A DNA stretch of 64,000 bases from Phascolarctobacterium_A sp034086985 (GCA_034086985.1 JAXDZG010000023.1:124001-188000), one strand, 5' to 3'; shown: positions 7,930 to 16,659, numbered from the stretch's first letter. Notes: generated from the letters alone by a model not told the origin. A program made the numbers and translations.

Positions 7930-8820
7930 TTATTTAACAGCTTCATCAGGCACTTCCACAGTGCCTACGAATGCTTCCACTGCCGGACCCTCCAAATAAA
8001 CATGGTCGTCCTTGGCGTGGGTAACTTGCAGTGTACCACCTTTAGCAATGACTGTCAAGGGCTCGCCCTTCTTGCCGGCGCGGCCCAACATAATGCAGGC
8101 TACAGCTACAGCGCTTGCGCCGGTGCCGCAGGCCCAGGTCTCGCCGCTGCCACGCTCCCACACGCGGAATTTAACAGTATTTTTATCAATAACCTGTACA
8201 AATTCAGTATTAACGCCTTCAGGGAACAGCTTATGATGCTCAAATAGCGGCCCCAGCTCCTCCAAATTCAGCGCATCCACATCATCCACAAAGGTTACAA
8301 AATGCGGATTGCCCATGGAAATGGCGGTGCCATTGAACACAACCTTTTCCTTGGTTACATCATCATGCATATCATCCAATACTAAGCCTTGATCCACAAA
8401 AATATAGTGGTCACAATTCATCGGAATTTCCGTAGCCTTAAAAATGGGCTTACCCATATCTACCTTAGCAGACACAACCTTTCCCTCCTCCACTTGCATT
8501 TCCACAGTTTTGATACCGGACAGGGTCTCGATGGTTACGGGGTTCTTATCCGTCAAGCCCTTGTCATAGACAAATTTAGCCACGCAGCGAATGCCATTAC
8601 CGCACATTTTCCCCTCAGAGCGGTCGGCATTGAACATGCGCATTTTAAAATCAGCAACGTCAGATTTGCACACGCAAATCAAACCATCACTGCCAATGCT
8701 GAAACGACGATGGCTGACGTATTCGGAAATTATTTCCGGATGTGGCAGCTCTTCCTTGGTGCAGTCCACATATACGTAATCGTTGCCAGCACCGTGCATT
8801 TTCGTAAATTCTATTTTCAT
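7930..8820 (-). CDS. dapF: Diaminopimelate epimerase
   Basis: A 296-residue cofactor-independent epimerase making meso-diaminopimelate from the LL form for lysine and cell wall. Start at 8820 is set by AAAGGAGG 8 bases upstream and by the family N-terminus MKIEFTKMHGAGNDYVYVD; longer in-frame starts lack a ribosome binding site. The two catalytic cysteines are Cys73 in MCGNGIRC and Cys231 in ETWACGTGAS. A TATAAT about 30 bases upstream of the ribosome site on the minus strand is a probable -10. Confidence 0.95.
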   Translation of the reverse strand: MKIEFTKMHGAGNDYVYVDCTKEELPHPEIISEYVSHRRFSIGSDGLICVCKSDVADFKMRMFNADRSEGKMCGNGIRCVAKFVYDKGLTDKNPVTIETLSGIKTVEMQVEEGKVVSAKVDMGKPIFKATEIPMNCDHYIFVDQGLVLDDMHDDVTKEKVVFNGTAISMGNPHFVTFVDDVDALNLEELGPLFEHHKLFPEGVNTEFVQVIDKNTVKFRVWERGSGETWACGTGASAVAVACIMLGRAGKKGEPLTVIAKGGTLQVTHAKDDHVYLEGPAVEAFVGTVEVPDEAVK

Positions 8821-8918
8821 GGCACTGCCTCCTTTAGATGCTATTCGTATTATTATAACATATGTCCTGCATTTTTTCATTATATTAACATCATTTTTAG
8901 CAAATTCTTCTATAATCA

Positions 8919-9920
8919 CTATTGTTTGTTACAGTAGGCGCTAGTGCGCAGGGCCACATTTTCCTGCAAATTGCGATAGAAGAATTGATAATCATACAAA
9001 TGATATACGCCGGCAGTGAAAATGTCTAAAACTGGCGGATAGGCCTGAGGAGTGATCTTGCCATTGATTTTCAGCGTTCCCCGCTCTGCATCCAGCCACG
9101 CGCCACAAAAATAGGGCTCTTCCTGCTTGATATTGGCGCTGTAATCCATAAAGCAGGCGCCTCTATTATGCAAGGCGCTAGCATAATTATTATCTACGCG
9201 CCAAGTCAAAGGATTAATGGCCTTGGTCTTGCTTCCCTTGGGCACCATCAGAGATTCATTTACTGCACTGCTTTCGGAGTTGAAGCTGACGATAACACCT
9301 ATATCTGTGGCACTTTCTGCCATCTTTAGCCAAGGGTACGCCTGCAGCTCGTCCTCGGTAATACGCCAGCCGATGGCATAGCAAGCTACTAAGCGTTTAG
9401 CCACAGCCTCATCCTTGCCGAATTCCTTCAGCAAGCGGATGCACATATCCGCACCCTGGGAAAAGCCTGCTAGTACAAAGGGTTTCTTGCTCTGCTTAAG
9501 ATAGGCTTGAAAGGCCTCGCGCACATCAGTATAAGCCAGCTGTAAATACGACTCCCGCTGCCTCTCCGGCAGCTTATATACAGCTAGAGACACTTGCTGA
9601 TAAAAGGGTGCGTACATGGTGCAGCTGGCATCGTAAATACCCCGCTCCATGTTCAGCGCCCCCACGAAGTCCTTTAGCTCCTGGCTTTGCCCATTATCCA
9701 AGGCCAAATTATACTGACCCTCTCCTCCCAAAAACACCGTGGGACAGATTAGAAAGCAATCGGCAGACTTCTCCGAGCCCTGCTGCCAATAGGCCCAGTT
9801 GGTGGGCTCTGTGTAATCCAGGGTAGCCGCCTCCGCAACTGGCCCTACAAATCCGCTCAAAAACAGGCACAGTACCAAGAGAACCGCTTCAATGAACCTA
9901 CGAATCAGTGTGAATAGCAT
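8919..9920 (-). CDS. Secreted DUF3089 alpha/beta-hydrolase-like protein
   Basis: A 333-residue exported protein with a signal peptide (positive RR near residue 7, hydrophobic 10-25, AEAA cleavage region). The mature part opens with DYTEPTNWAYW and KSADCFLICPTVFLGG, characteristic of DUF3089, and has a nucleophile elbow GFSQG with Ser154. DUF3089 proteins are lysophospholipase-like hydrolases of unknown substrate. AAGAGGTGAACGGA precedes the ATG. It stands alone between dapF and clpB, all on the same strand but with clpB's own terminator in between. Confidence 0.75.
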   Translation of the reverse strand: MLFTLIRRFIEAVLLVLCLFLSGFVGPVAEAATLDYTEPTNWAYWQQGSEKSADCFLICPTVFLGGEGQYNLALDNGQSQELKDFVGALNMERGIYDASCTMYAPFYQQVSLAVYKLPERQRESYLQLAYTDVREAFQAYLKQSKKPFVLAGFSQGADMCIRLLKEFGKDEAVAKRLVACYAIGWRITEDELQAYPWLKMAESATDIGVIVSFNSESSAVNESLMVPKGSKTKAINPLTWRVDNNYASALHNRGACFMDYSANIKQEEPYFCGAWLDAERGTLKINGKITPQAYPPVLDIFTAGVYHLYDYQFFYRNLQENVALRTSAYCNKQ

Positions 9921-9974
9921 TTCCGTTCACCTCTTTATAGATTATATTCTACATCAAGGTCTATTTACCTGCTA

Positions 9975-10013
9975 AAAAAGGACTGTAGTACTAAAAGCGT
10001 ACCACAGTCCTTG
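9975..10013 (-). terminator. clpB terminator
   Basis: Stem AAGGACTG...CAGTCCTT extended by partial pairing to GTAC ends, followed on the minus strand by TTTTTTAGC, directly after the clpB stop. Confidence 0.8.
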
Positions 10014-10020
10014 GAAAGTA

Positions 10021-12564
10021 TTATTTTAAAACCACATCAATGGCGCCGTCACGGAGGACAACCTCAGCCTGCTCGCCATTTTTGATTTCACCGGCCACAA
10101 TCTTGCGACCGAGAATATTCTCTACAGTGTGCACAATAAGACGCTTCAAGGGCCTTGCACCAAAGGCGGGATCGAAGCCAGCCTGAGCCAGGAAGGACAC
10201 AGCCTCGTCCGTAGCAGTCAAGGTCAGCTCCAGCTGCTTATTGAGGCGCTCGCCCAGCTCCTGCAGTACCAGCTTAACGATATCCTTAATCTGCTCCTGC
10301 TGCAGGGGTTTGAAGGTAACGATATCGTCCACACGGTTCAGGAACTCAGGACGGAAGAAGTTCATCAGCATTTGCTGAATCTTCTCGCGATCCATTTGGC
10401 CCTGATTTTTCATAATCTCGCTGCTGCCCAGATTACTGGTCATGATAATCAAGGTGTTCTTGAAGTCCACGCTGCGTCCTTGACCATCGGTCAAGCGACC
10501 ATCATCCAGCACCTGCAGAAGAACGTTGAAGACATCCGCATGAGCCTTTTCGATTTCGTCCAAAAGGATTACGCAATAAGGGTGACGGCGCACAGCCTCG
10601 GTCAGCTGACCGCCCTCATCATAGCCCACATATCCTGGAGGGGCACCAATGAGGCGGGATACGGTGTGCTTTTCCATATACTCACTCATATCAATGCGCA
10701 CCATGTTGCGCTCATCGTCAAAGAGCACCTCGGCCAAGGTCTTGGCCAGCTCGGTTTTGCCTACGCCGGTGGGGCCTAGGAAGATGAAGGAGCCAATGGG
10801 ACGGTTGGGGTCCTTAATGCCGGCGCGAGCACGTACCACGGCCTCGCTGACAGCCTTCACGGCCTCATCCTGTCCAACAACACGCTGATGCAGGATTTCT
10901 TCCAAGTGCACCAGTTTTTCGCGTTCGCCACTGCCCAAGCGAGCAACAGGTATGCCGGTCCAGGTGCTTACCACCTTGGCAATATCCTCCTCATCCACTT
11001 CCTCCTTCAGCAGCACATTGTCATTGCCCTGCTCATCCTTAGCGGATAAGGTTGACAGCTCCTTTTGCAAAGAGGGCAGACGACCGTATTTCAGCTCGGC
11101 CAGCTTGTTCAAATCATAATCGCGCTCGGCCTGCTCCATCTGCTGCTTTACAGCATCGATTTCCTTCTTCACCTCGCGCACGCGGGCAATGGAGGCCTTT
11201 TCTGCATCCCAACGTTTTACCAAATCATCATTGGCTTGACGCAGCTTAGCCAATTCCTCATTAAGCTTAGCCAAACGCTCCTTAGAAGCATCGTCCTCTT
11301 CCTTAGCCAAAGCCTGAGCTTCGATTTCCAGCTGCAAAATACGGCGTTTACTCTCATCCAGCTCAGTAGGCAGACTATCAATTTCCGTACGCAGACGAGC
11401 TGCAGCCTCATCCACCAAGTCGATGGCCTTATCGGGCAGGAAACGGTCGTTGATATAACGATTGGAGAGCACAGCGGCCGCTACCAAAGCAGCATCCTTG
11501 ATGCGCACGCCGTGGTGCACCTCGTAGCGCTCACGCAGGCCACGCAGGATGGAAATAGTGTCCTCCACGCCCGGCTCCTTAACCATAACAGGCTGGAAGC
11601 GGCGCTCTAGAGCACTGTCCTTTTCAATATACTTGCGATACTCATTCAGGGTAGTGGCGCCGATGCAGCGCAGCTCGCCACGTGCCAGCATGGGCTTTAG
11701 AATATTGCCCGCGTCCATAGCGCCCTCGGCGGCGCCTGCGCCCACCACAGTATGCAGCTCATCGATAAACATGATGATTTGACCGGCGCTGTCGGATACA
11801 GCCTTAAGTACCTTCTTCAGGCGTTCTTCAAATTCACCGCGGAATTTGGCGCCAGCCACCAAGGCTGCTAAATCCAGAGCATACAAGGTCTTGTTCTTCA
11901 AGCCCTCGGGCACATCCCCTGCCACGATGCGGCGGGCCAAGCCCTCGGCGATGGCAGTCTTGCCAACGCCCGGCTCGCCGATAAGTACGGGGTTATTCTT
12001 TTTACGGCGACTCAGGATTTCGATAACGCGACGAATTTCTTCATCGCGGCCAATTACCGGGTCCAGCTTACCATCCTTAGCCTTAGCCGTCAAATCCTGA
12101 CCGTATTTTTCCAAGGTTTTTTTAGTTTCTTCGTCTGCAGCGGTGTTCTGATACTGCATCCAGGCGGCCTCAACCTTCTTTTTGTCAATACCATATTTAC
12201 GCAGCAAGGAAACAACATCGCTATCGCCATCACTGGCCATGGTAGCAACCATGTCGCCCACGGTGATCCCGCCCTTAGCGTTCTGGTTCAAGAGAGCCAT
12301 TACTCGAGCAAAGCCAGTGCCCATCATCAGCTGACGGTCCTGACCCTTCACGCCGGGGATTTTATCCAGTAAGGCCTTAGCATCCTGGGTAAAGGCCGCT
12401 TCATCAATATGCAGACTTTGCAGCAAATATTTAAAGAAGCCCTCGCTACCGCACAGAGCAACCAGCACATGGGCTGTGCTCAGCTCTTGGTGGTAACGCA
12501 TTACAGCCTGCTGTTGGGCTGCTTCTAAAATAGATTTCAGCTCTTCGCTGTAGTTTTCATTCAT
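10021..12564 (-). CDS. clpB: ATP-dependent disaggregase ClpB
   Basis: An 847-residue Hsp100 chaperone that extracts polypeptides from aggregates with DnaK. It has the N-terminal Clp repeat domain (about 1-140), first AAA module with Walker A GEPGVGKT, the long M-domain coiled coil (about residues 395-520, rich in K/E/L heptads), second AAA module with GPTGVGKT and the arginine/sensor region near the end. The presence of the M-domain distinguishes it from ClpA/ClpC. Start has AGGAGG upstream. The promoter is placed far upstream at 12797-12824, giving a ~220-nt leader that contains a GC-rich hairpin repeat. No CIRCE element is seen. Confidence 0.96.
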   Translation of the reverse strand: MNENYSEELKSILEAAQQQAVMRYHQELSTAHVLVALCGSEGFFKYLLQSLHIDEAAFTQDAKALLDKIPGVKGQDRQLMMGTGFARVMALLNQNAKGGITVGDMVATMASDGDSDVVSLLRKYGIDKKKVEAAWMQYQNTAADEETKKTLEKYGQDLTAKAKDGKLDPVIGRDEEIRRVIEILSRRKKNNPVLIGEPGVGKTAIAEGLARRIVAGDVPEGLKNKTLYALDLAALVAGAKFRGEFEERLKKVLKAVSDSAGQIIMFIDELHTVVGAGAAEGAMDAGNILKPMLARGELRCIGATTLNEYRKYIEKDSALERRFQPVMVKEPGVEDTISILRGLRERYEVHHGVRIKDAALVAAAVLSNRYINDRFLPDKAIDLVDEAAARLRTEIDSLPTELDESKRRILQLEIEAQALAKEEDDASKERLAKLNEELAKLRQANDDLVKRWDAEKASIARVREVKKEIDAVKQQMEQAERDYDLNKLAELKYGRLPSLQKELSTLSAKDEQGNDNVLLKEEVDEEDIAKVVSTWTGIPVARLGSGEREKLVHLEEILHQRVVGQDEAVKAVSEAVVRARAGIKDPNRPIGSFIFLGPTGVGKTELAKTLAEVLFDDERNMVRIDMSEYMEKHTVSRLIGAPPGYVGYDEGGQLTEAVRRHPYCVILLDEIEKAHADVFNVLLQVLDDGRLTDGQGRSVDFKNTLIIMTSNLGSSEIMKNQGQMDREKIQQMLMNFFRPEFLNRVDDIVTFKPLQQEQIKDIVKLVLQELGERLNKQLELTLTATDEAVSFLAQAGFDPAFGARPLKRLIVHTVENILGRKIVAGEIKNGEQAEVVLRDGAIDVVLK

Positions 12565-12615
12565 AATCTATTCCTCCTGTATCTATTACCTTGCCCTCCA
12601 TAATTCAAACAGTTT

Positions 12616-12774
12616 GCCTCCCCTTTGACGCTAAGACCCACGTTGTCGCAAGCGCAGTGCCGCGAGAACGTGTTGGTCATGCTAATCCCTTGAGGGAAAA
12701 GGGGAGGGGGACCGCTTGCCCACTACCTTGCCTCCCCTTCAAAGGGGAGGGGGACCGCTTGCGGTGGAGGGGTT
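12616..12774. repeat. GC-rich palindromic intergenic repeat in the clpB leader, two copies, one interrupted
   Basis: Copy B (12729-12774) is TTGCCTCCCCTT / AAGGGGAGG hairpin followed by GGGACCGCTTGCGGTGG and AGGGG. Copy A begins GCCTCCCCTTTGA (12616) and resumes at 12690 with TTGAGGGAAAAGGGGAGG and GGGACCGCTTGC; between the halves lie about 60 bases that form their own hairpin (GACC.CACGTT / AACGTG.TGGTC). This kind of CCTCCCC/GGGGAGG repeat recurs between genes in many gut Bacillota (general knowledge). No coding capacity. Confidence 0.65.
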
Positions 12775-12796
12775 TATTCAACTTGTTCTATTATGT

Positions 12797-12824
12797 ATTA
12801 TAACAGCAAAAGTCAAAAAGTCAA
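12797..12824 (-). promoter_or_regulatory. clpB promoter
   Basis: On the minus strand TTGACT (12824-12819), 16 bases, TATAAT (12802-12797). A second TTGACT lies inside the spacer, giving an AGTCAAA direct repeat with one-base spacing on the plus strand; it faintly recalls a CtsR operator but the spacing is wrong. Confidence 0.6.
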
Positions 12825-12867
12825 ATAGGTAAATTTGTTAATTTGGTGAAATCTTTGTCCTTCTTCC

Positions 12868-12896
12868 TTGACAGCATTCGCTGCTTGTGTCACAAT
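12868..12896 (+). promoter_or_regulatory. lrgAB promoter
   Basis: TTGACA (12868-12873), 17-bp spacer, CACAAT (12891-12896). Transcription would begin near 12903, 36 bases before the lrgA start. Confidence 0.55.
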
Positions 12897-12938
12897 TAAA
12901 ATCACTTTTTGTTTCGTTGTTATGAGGAGGAGTTTTTT

Positions 12939-13298
12939 ATGTCACCCACATCACTATTGCGTGGTATCGCTTTTCTACTACTTTTACAATGGATATCCAC
13001 GCTGATTATTAACGCCTTAGGCGTACCCTTTCCCCCAGCTCTTTTGGGCATGCTGATCTTGACAGCCCTGCTGTGCCGCGGCATCATCCCTGCCAGCTCG
13101 GTAGAAGGGATTTGCGATATATTAATTTCCAAAATGGGTATGCTGTTTTTGCCCGCCGGAGTCAGCGTAATCCTTTACGCTGATGTGATTAAGGCGGAGC
13201 TCATGCCCATTGTGGTCTCCATTGTTTTGGTCAGCATTGCGGTTTTGGCTGCTACGGCCCTCTTTTTAGAAGCCATGCTTAAGAAGGGAGGCCACTGA
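12939..13298 (+). CDS. lrgA: LrgA/CidA-family holin-like protein
   Basis: A 119-residue membrane protein with four hydrophobic segments and the family motif PFPPALLGMLIL in segment 2. LrgA/CidA proteins are holin-like and act with LrgB/CidB in controlling murein hydrolase export and autolysis or in pyruvate uptake; which role applies here is unknown. Start 12939 has GAGGAGGAG 7 bases upstream; the ATG at 12909 is upstream of that site. lrgB begins 2 bases after the stop. Confidence 0.85.
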   Translation: MSPTSLLRGIAFLLLLQWISTLIINALGVPFPPALLGMLILTALLCRGIIPASSVEGICDILISKMGMLFLPAGVSVILYADVIKAELMPIVVSIVLVSIAVLAATALFLEAMLKKGGH

Positions 13299-13299
13299 G

Positions 13300-14010
13300 A
13301 TGTTTCCCGATAGCTTACTCAACTCGCCTCTTTTTGGTATCGGCCTGACCGTTATTTTATATGCCTTTAGTGAAGTTCTCGTAGATAGGCTCAATCTGCG
13401 CATCCTGCCGCCCTTTGTACCGGCCTGTGTGGGTATCATTGCGATTTTAGTCTATACGCCTGGCTTGGAGTATCAGCAATATGCTGCCGGTGCTGAGTTT
13501 ATCAATTTCCTGCTGGGCCCAGCCACCATTGCCTTGGCCCTGCCTCTATATAAAAATCGTAAAATCATCCAAGAAAAGGCACTGCCCATCTTAGGCGGCG
13601 TTACTATTGCTACTGTGGTTGCCATCGTAGTCATGTACTTTAGCGCCAAGGGCTTGGGCGCCAGCGAAAAGGTGCTCCTGAGCCTTATTCCTAAATCCGT
13701 GACCACCCCTATTGCCATTGATGTCTCCAAAACCATCGGTGGCATCCCCGCCCTGACAACTGCCGCTGTTATCCTTACCGGTATGCTCGGCGCCACCTTC
13801 AACCACAAGCTGCTGAAGCTTTTTGGTATCAAGAACGATATCGCCGCTGGCCTCGCCATCGGCGCCTCCAGCCACGGGCTCGGCGCCAGCGCCTGCGCTA
13901 GCGTCAGCCCCGTGCAGCTGGCTATCGGTGGCGTGGCTATCGCCCTGACGGGCATTGCCACCTCCATTTTGGCGCCTATTCTGTTACCCATACTGAAGAG
14001 TATTTGGTGA
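13300..14010 (+). CDS. lrgB: LrgB/CidB-family membrane protein
   Basis: A 236-residue polytopic protein, typical length for LrgB. Conserved stretches include SLIPKSVTTPIAIDVSKTIG and the C-terminal GASSHGLGASAC. GGGAGG within the lrgA end provides its ribosome site, and the one-base gap indicates translational coupling. A repeat hairpin (14021-14053) and a terminator (14075-14125) follow. Confidence 0.9.
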   Translation: MFPDSLLNSPLFGIGLTVILYAFSEVLVDRLNLRILPPFVPACVGIIAILVYTPGLEYQQYAAGAEFINFLLGPATIALALPLYKNRKIIQEKALPILGGVTIATVVAIVVMYFSAKGLGASEKVLLSLIPKSVTTPIAIDVSKTIGGIPALTTAAVILTGMLGATFNHKLLKLFGIKNDIAAGLAIGASSHGLGASACASVSPVQLAIGGVAIALTGIATSILAPILLPILKSIW

Positions 14011-14020
14011 GCAAGTTAAG

Positions 14021-14053
14021 GCAGAACGCTTGTTTCGCGTAACGTTTCGTTAC
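14021..14053 (-). repeat. Intergenic GTAACG hairpin repeat, copy 1
   Basis: In minus orientation GTAACGAAACGTTAC (14053-14039) followed by a GAAACAAGCGTT-type tail. Further copies at 44235-44268, 48974-49008 and 54882-54918 on the plus strand. Confidence 0.65.
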
Positions 14054-14074
14054 AGAGATGAAAAGCCCTAAATA

Positions 14075-14125
14075 AAAAAAATCCCTGTTTTATCACTAAT
14101 GAAGTCATAAAACAGGGATTTTTTT
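14075..14125. terminator. Bidirectional terminator between lrgB and the cupin gene
   Basis: AAATCCCTGTTTTAT paired with ATAAAACAGGGATTT with A-run before and T-run after, so it works on both strands for the convergent genes. Confidence 0.85.
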
Positions 14126-14143
14126 GTTATAAACAAGAATTGC

Positions 14144-14491
14144 TTAACCCTTAATAACCAGCGCTTGCAAAAGCAAATCCTCGGTAGCATTGGCAGGATT
14201 ACCGACGGAGTGACCTTCCCCATTAGGGCAGTGTACTCTGTCACCTGCATGAAGCGTCATAGGTGTACCATTGTCGTTATAATCGGCGGTACCTTGGAGT
14301 ACTACAATGGTTTCACTATTGCCCGTGTGCACATGGTAGCCTAGGCTGCAGCCGGGCTTTAAGGTTACCTTAGCGTACATGACAACAGTGTCGTTAAGCA
14401 TAGCCTCATCAATATAATGTTCAATAATCACATCACCGTTGCCGCCAAAGCGGTTGCAGCTGATATCAGTTTTCATATTTCCTAAAAGCAT
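14144..14491 (-). CDS. Small cupin-domain protein
   Basis: A 115-residue single-domain cupin. Cupin motif 1 is GYHVHTGNSETIVVLQG (two His and a Glu as likely metal ligands) and motif 2 is HCPNGEGHSVGN. Start 14491 is fixed by AAAAGGAGG upstream; the longer open frame runs into the tRNA-Ser gene and cannot be protein. Substrate unknown; such single-domain cupins bind metals and sugars or regulate. Confidence 0.8.
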   Translation of the reverse strand: MLLGNMKTDISCNRFGGNGDVIIEHYIDEAMLNDTVVMYAKVTLKPGCSLGYHVHTGNSETIVVLQGTADYNDNGTPMTLHAGDRVHCPNGEGHSVGNPANATEDLLLQALVIKG

Positions 14492-14511
14492 AAAAACGCC
14501 TCCTTTTAGGT

Positions 14512-14603
14512 TGGCGGAGATGGTGGGATTCGAACCCACGGGCCCGGTTAAGGGCTGACCCGATTTCGAGTCGGGCGCGTTATGACCACTTCGCTACATC
14601 TCC
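14512..14603 (-). tRNA. tRNA-Ser(CGA), CCA encoded
   Basis: Acceptor stem GGAGATG/CATCTCC, long variable arm typical of serine tRNAs, anticodon loop CTCGAAA (anticodon CGA, codon TCG), T-arm GGTTCGAATCC and genomically encoded CCA (14514-14512). Confidence 0.95.
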
Positions 14604-14652
14604 ATGTTCATTGTCTTCCAGCACTTCTAATGTGCTCTTACTATAGGCTTAT

Positions 14653-14681
14653 ATTATATATGATTTTGCCTTTGTTGGCAA
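14653..14681 (-). promoter_or_regulatory. tRNA-Ser promoter
   Basis: On the minus strand TTGCCA (14681-14676), 17 bases, TATAAT (14658-14653), about 50 bases before the mature tRNA. Confidence 0.65.
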
Positions 14682-14771
14682 TATGAAGCAGGAAAGTCTG
14701 TGATTTTTTGTAACCTTTTTAGCACTCTTAACCTGTAAAACCTAGTGAAATAGTAAAATATGCGCTTTTGT

Positions 14772-14800
14772 TTGCAAAAATGTCATTTAGCTGTTAAAAT
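14772..14800 (+). promoter_or_regulatory. metF operon promoter
   Basis: TTGCAA (14772-14777), 17 bases, TAAAAT (14795-14800), 37 bases before the metF start. No SAM or cobalamin riboswitch fits in this short leader. Confidence 0.6.
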
Positions 14801-14836
14801 AGCTAGCAAATGCTGTGAAATGAGGGAGAAGATTTT

Positions 14837-15712
14837 ATGCAGACAAAAAGAATTATAGATATCCTAAAGACTGATAAAGTAAGCATTTCCTGTGAGCTCT
14901 TTCCGCCTAAGCAGGGCACGGAGCTACAAAACAGCTTGGAAATCGTCAATAAAATTGCTCAGGTGCATCCGTCCTACATGAGTGTGACCTACGGGGCCGG
15001 TGGCAGCACTGTAGGCTATTCGGCAGCGCTGGCTAAAGAGGTGCAGGACAATGACATTCCTGCGCTGGCTCATTTAACCTGCGTAAAGGCGGATGAGGAA
15101 AAAATCAAGGGCGTTTTACATGATTTTAAGGCTAATGGCATCGAAAACATCTTGGCGCTGCGGGGCGATATTCCTGCAGGCTTAGCAAAGGACGCGATTG
15201 GTAGCTTTGCTCATGCCAGCGATTTAATGCGCTTTGTTAAGGAGCAAGGAGATTTTTGTGTAGGCGGCGCTGCCTACCCCGAAGGTCATCCTGAGTCCGG
15301 CAGCTTGGCTAACGATATCGAAAACACTAAGTTTAAGGTGGAGGCCGGGGTGGATTTTTTAGTAACCCAAATGTTTTTTGACAATACCATTTTGTATAAC
15401 TATATGTTCCGTTTGCTCAAGGCAGGTATCAATGTGCCGGTGGTACCGGGCATCATGCCGGTGACCAACGCCAGCCAGATTATCCGCATTTGCCAGCTCA
15501 GCGGTACCAAGCTGCCGCCTCAGTTCCGCGCTATGGTGGAAAAATTTGCGGATAAGCCTGCAGCGCTCAAGCAATCAGGCATTGCCTATGCAACGGGACA
15601 GATTATCGACCTTGTTGCCAACGGCTTCAGCCATATCCATATTTATACTATGAACCGACCTGAGATTATCGGTGGGATTATGGCTAATCTGTCAGAGATT
15701 GTGAAGGACTAA
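14837..15712 (+). CDS. metF: Methylenetetrahydrofolate reductase
   Basis: A 291-residue FAD-dependent TIM-barrel enzyme reducing 5,10-methylene-THF to 5-methyl-THF, the methyl donor for MetH. Family signatures: ISCELFPPKQG (catalytic Glu), SVTYGAGGST, NILALRGD, and DFLVTQMFFDN. GAGGGAGAAG precedes the start. A gene for the MetH activation domain begins 5 bases after the stop, and metH follows, so the methyl branch of methionine synthesis is encoded together. The anaerobic-type MetF often receives electrons through a partner; none is adjacent. Confidence 0.93.
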   Translation: MQTKRIIDILKTDKVSISCELFPPKQGTELQNSLEIVNKIAQVHPSYMSVTYGAGGSTVGYSAALAKEVQDNDIPALAHLTCVKADEEKIKGVLHDFKANGIENILALRGDIPAGLAKDAIGSFAHASDLMRFVKEQGDFCVGGAAYPEGHPESGSLANDIENTKFKVEAGVDFLVTQMFFDNTILYNYMFRLLKAGINVPVVPGIMPVTNASQIIRICQLSGTKLPPQFRAMVEKFADKPAALKQSGIAYATGQIIDLVANGFSHIHIYTMNRPEIIGGIMANLSEIVKD

Positions 15713-15717
15713 GGCTT

Positions 15718-16350
15718 ATGGAGTACAATAGAAGGGAAGCCTTGCGCTATTTACGGGCGCGGCCTGACGATAAGGACGCGCAGATGTTGGTAGATACGGT
15801 GTATTTGAAGCTGCGTAACGAGGTGCAGGCGCGGCACGTGCTGCAAAAGCACCGCGTGGCAGTGGATGCTGAGGGCGTGACGCTGGACAGCGGCACGCGC
15901 TTTCGCTCCCGCGACTTGGCTGCGCACGTGAAGGGCTGCCAAGAGGTGCTCCTTTTAGGAGCAACCTTGGGCAGCCGTGTGGACGCAGCCATCCGTCGCT
16001 TGGCTCTAGGCAGCGTAGCCGAAGGGGCCGCGGCACAGGCCGTGGCCGCGGCGCTGATTGAAAGCTATTGTGATGAGGTGCAGGCCCAGTTCGATACGGG
16101 CGGGCTGGCCCAGCGGCCACGCTTTTCGCCGGGCTACGGGGATTGGGATTTGGCGGAGCAGCAGCTCCTCTTTCCAGTGCTGAACTGTGCGAAGATGATA
16201 GGCCTCACGCTTACTGACGGCTGCATGATGGCGCCGTCCAAGTCAGTGACGGCAGTAATCGGCTTGTCGACGGACGTGCAATGCGTTTGGAATAAGTGCA
16301 TGACCTGTGGGAATATTAATTGCCCATATAGAGCAAGTGATGATAATTAA
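15718..16350 (+). CDS. Stand-alone methionine synthase activation (AdoMet-binding) domain protein
   Basis: A 210-residue protein resembling the C-terminal reactivation domain of cobalamin-dependent methionine synthase, which binds SAM and reductively methylates cob(II)alamin. The RxxPGYG-type motif is seen as RFSPGYGDWDL (about residue 133), followed by the SKSVTAVIGL segment. The C-terminus has clustered cysteines (KCMTCGNINCPYR), which could bind a metal or FeS cluster. It is located between metF and a metH lacking this domain, which strongly supports the role. GC content here is visibly higher than in the neighbours. Confidence 0.82.
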   Translation: MEYNRREALRYLRARPDDKDAQMLVDTVYLKLRNEVQARHVLQKHRVAVDAEGVTLDSGTRFRSRDLAAHVKGCQEVLLLGATLGSRVDAAIRRLALGSVAEGAAAQAVAAALIESYCDEVQAQFDTGGLAQRPRFSPGYGDWDLAEQQLLFPVLNCAKMIGLTLTDGCMMAPSKSVTAVIGLSTDVQCVWNKCMTCGNINCPYRASDDN

Positions 16351-16369
16351 ATCAGAATGAAAAATTGTA

Positions 16370-16604
16370 TATCTTTCAAGTCAAATGAAATTATTGTTGA
16401 GATATGATAATAAATACAATGAAGAGTAAAAATTGAGGTATTATATATCTTGTAGGGAATTGAAATTTTAGCTCATGAGTGGTTGGTACAATAGAAGCAA
16501 GGTTTCGAAAACCCAAATATGTCTTCGAACAAATTGGACACCGCAGCTTCGTGATTGTACCCCACGAAATGAGCGTTAAGAAATTTCATTTGACCGGAAA
16601 GATA
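16370..16604. mobile_element. MITE-like element with 23-bp terminal inverted repeats, TA target duplication
   Basis: Left end TATCTTTCAAGTCAAATGAA (16370 on) and right end (16582-16604) are inverted copies matching at 21 of 23 positions. TA flanks both sides (16368-16369, 16605-16606), as expected for TA-targeting (IS630/Tc1-like) elements. The interior is AT-rich, has no credible ORF, and contains a second long imperfect inverted repeat (GGTACAAT near 16487, ATTGTACC near 16551). It separates the activation-domain gene from metH. Confidence 0.65.
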
Positions 16605-16659
16605 TAAATACCCAGAATTTGATTTAATGATTATAAAGTGTTTTAAGGAGATAGGAAGT

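Noticed and set aside
10129..10779. Plus-strand ORF of 216 codons inside clpB
   Set aside because: Antisense shadow of a conserved chaperone gene.
12808..12832. CtsR operator at clpB
   Set aside because: The AGTCAAA repeats are spaced by one base instead of three and one of them coincides with the -35 hexamer.
16370..16604. SAM, cobalamin or T-box regulatory RNA upstream of metH
   Set aside because: The inverted-repeat region has none of the conserved cores of these classes, and its ends with TA flanks fit a transposon-derived element better.
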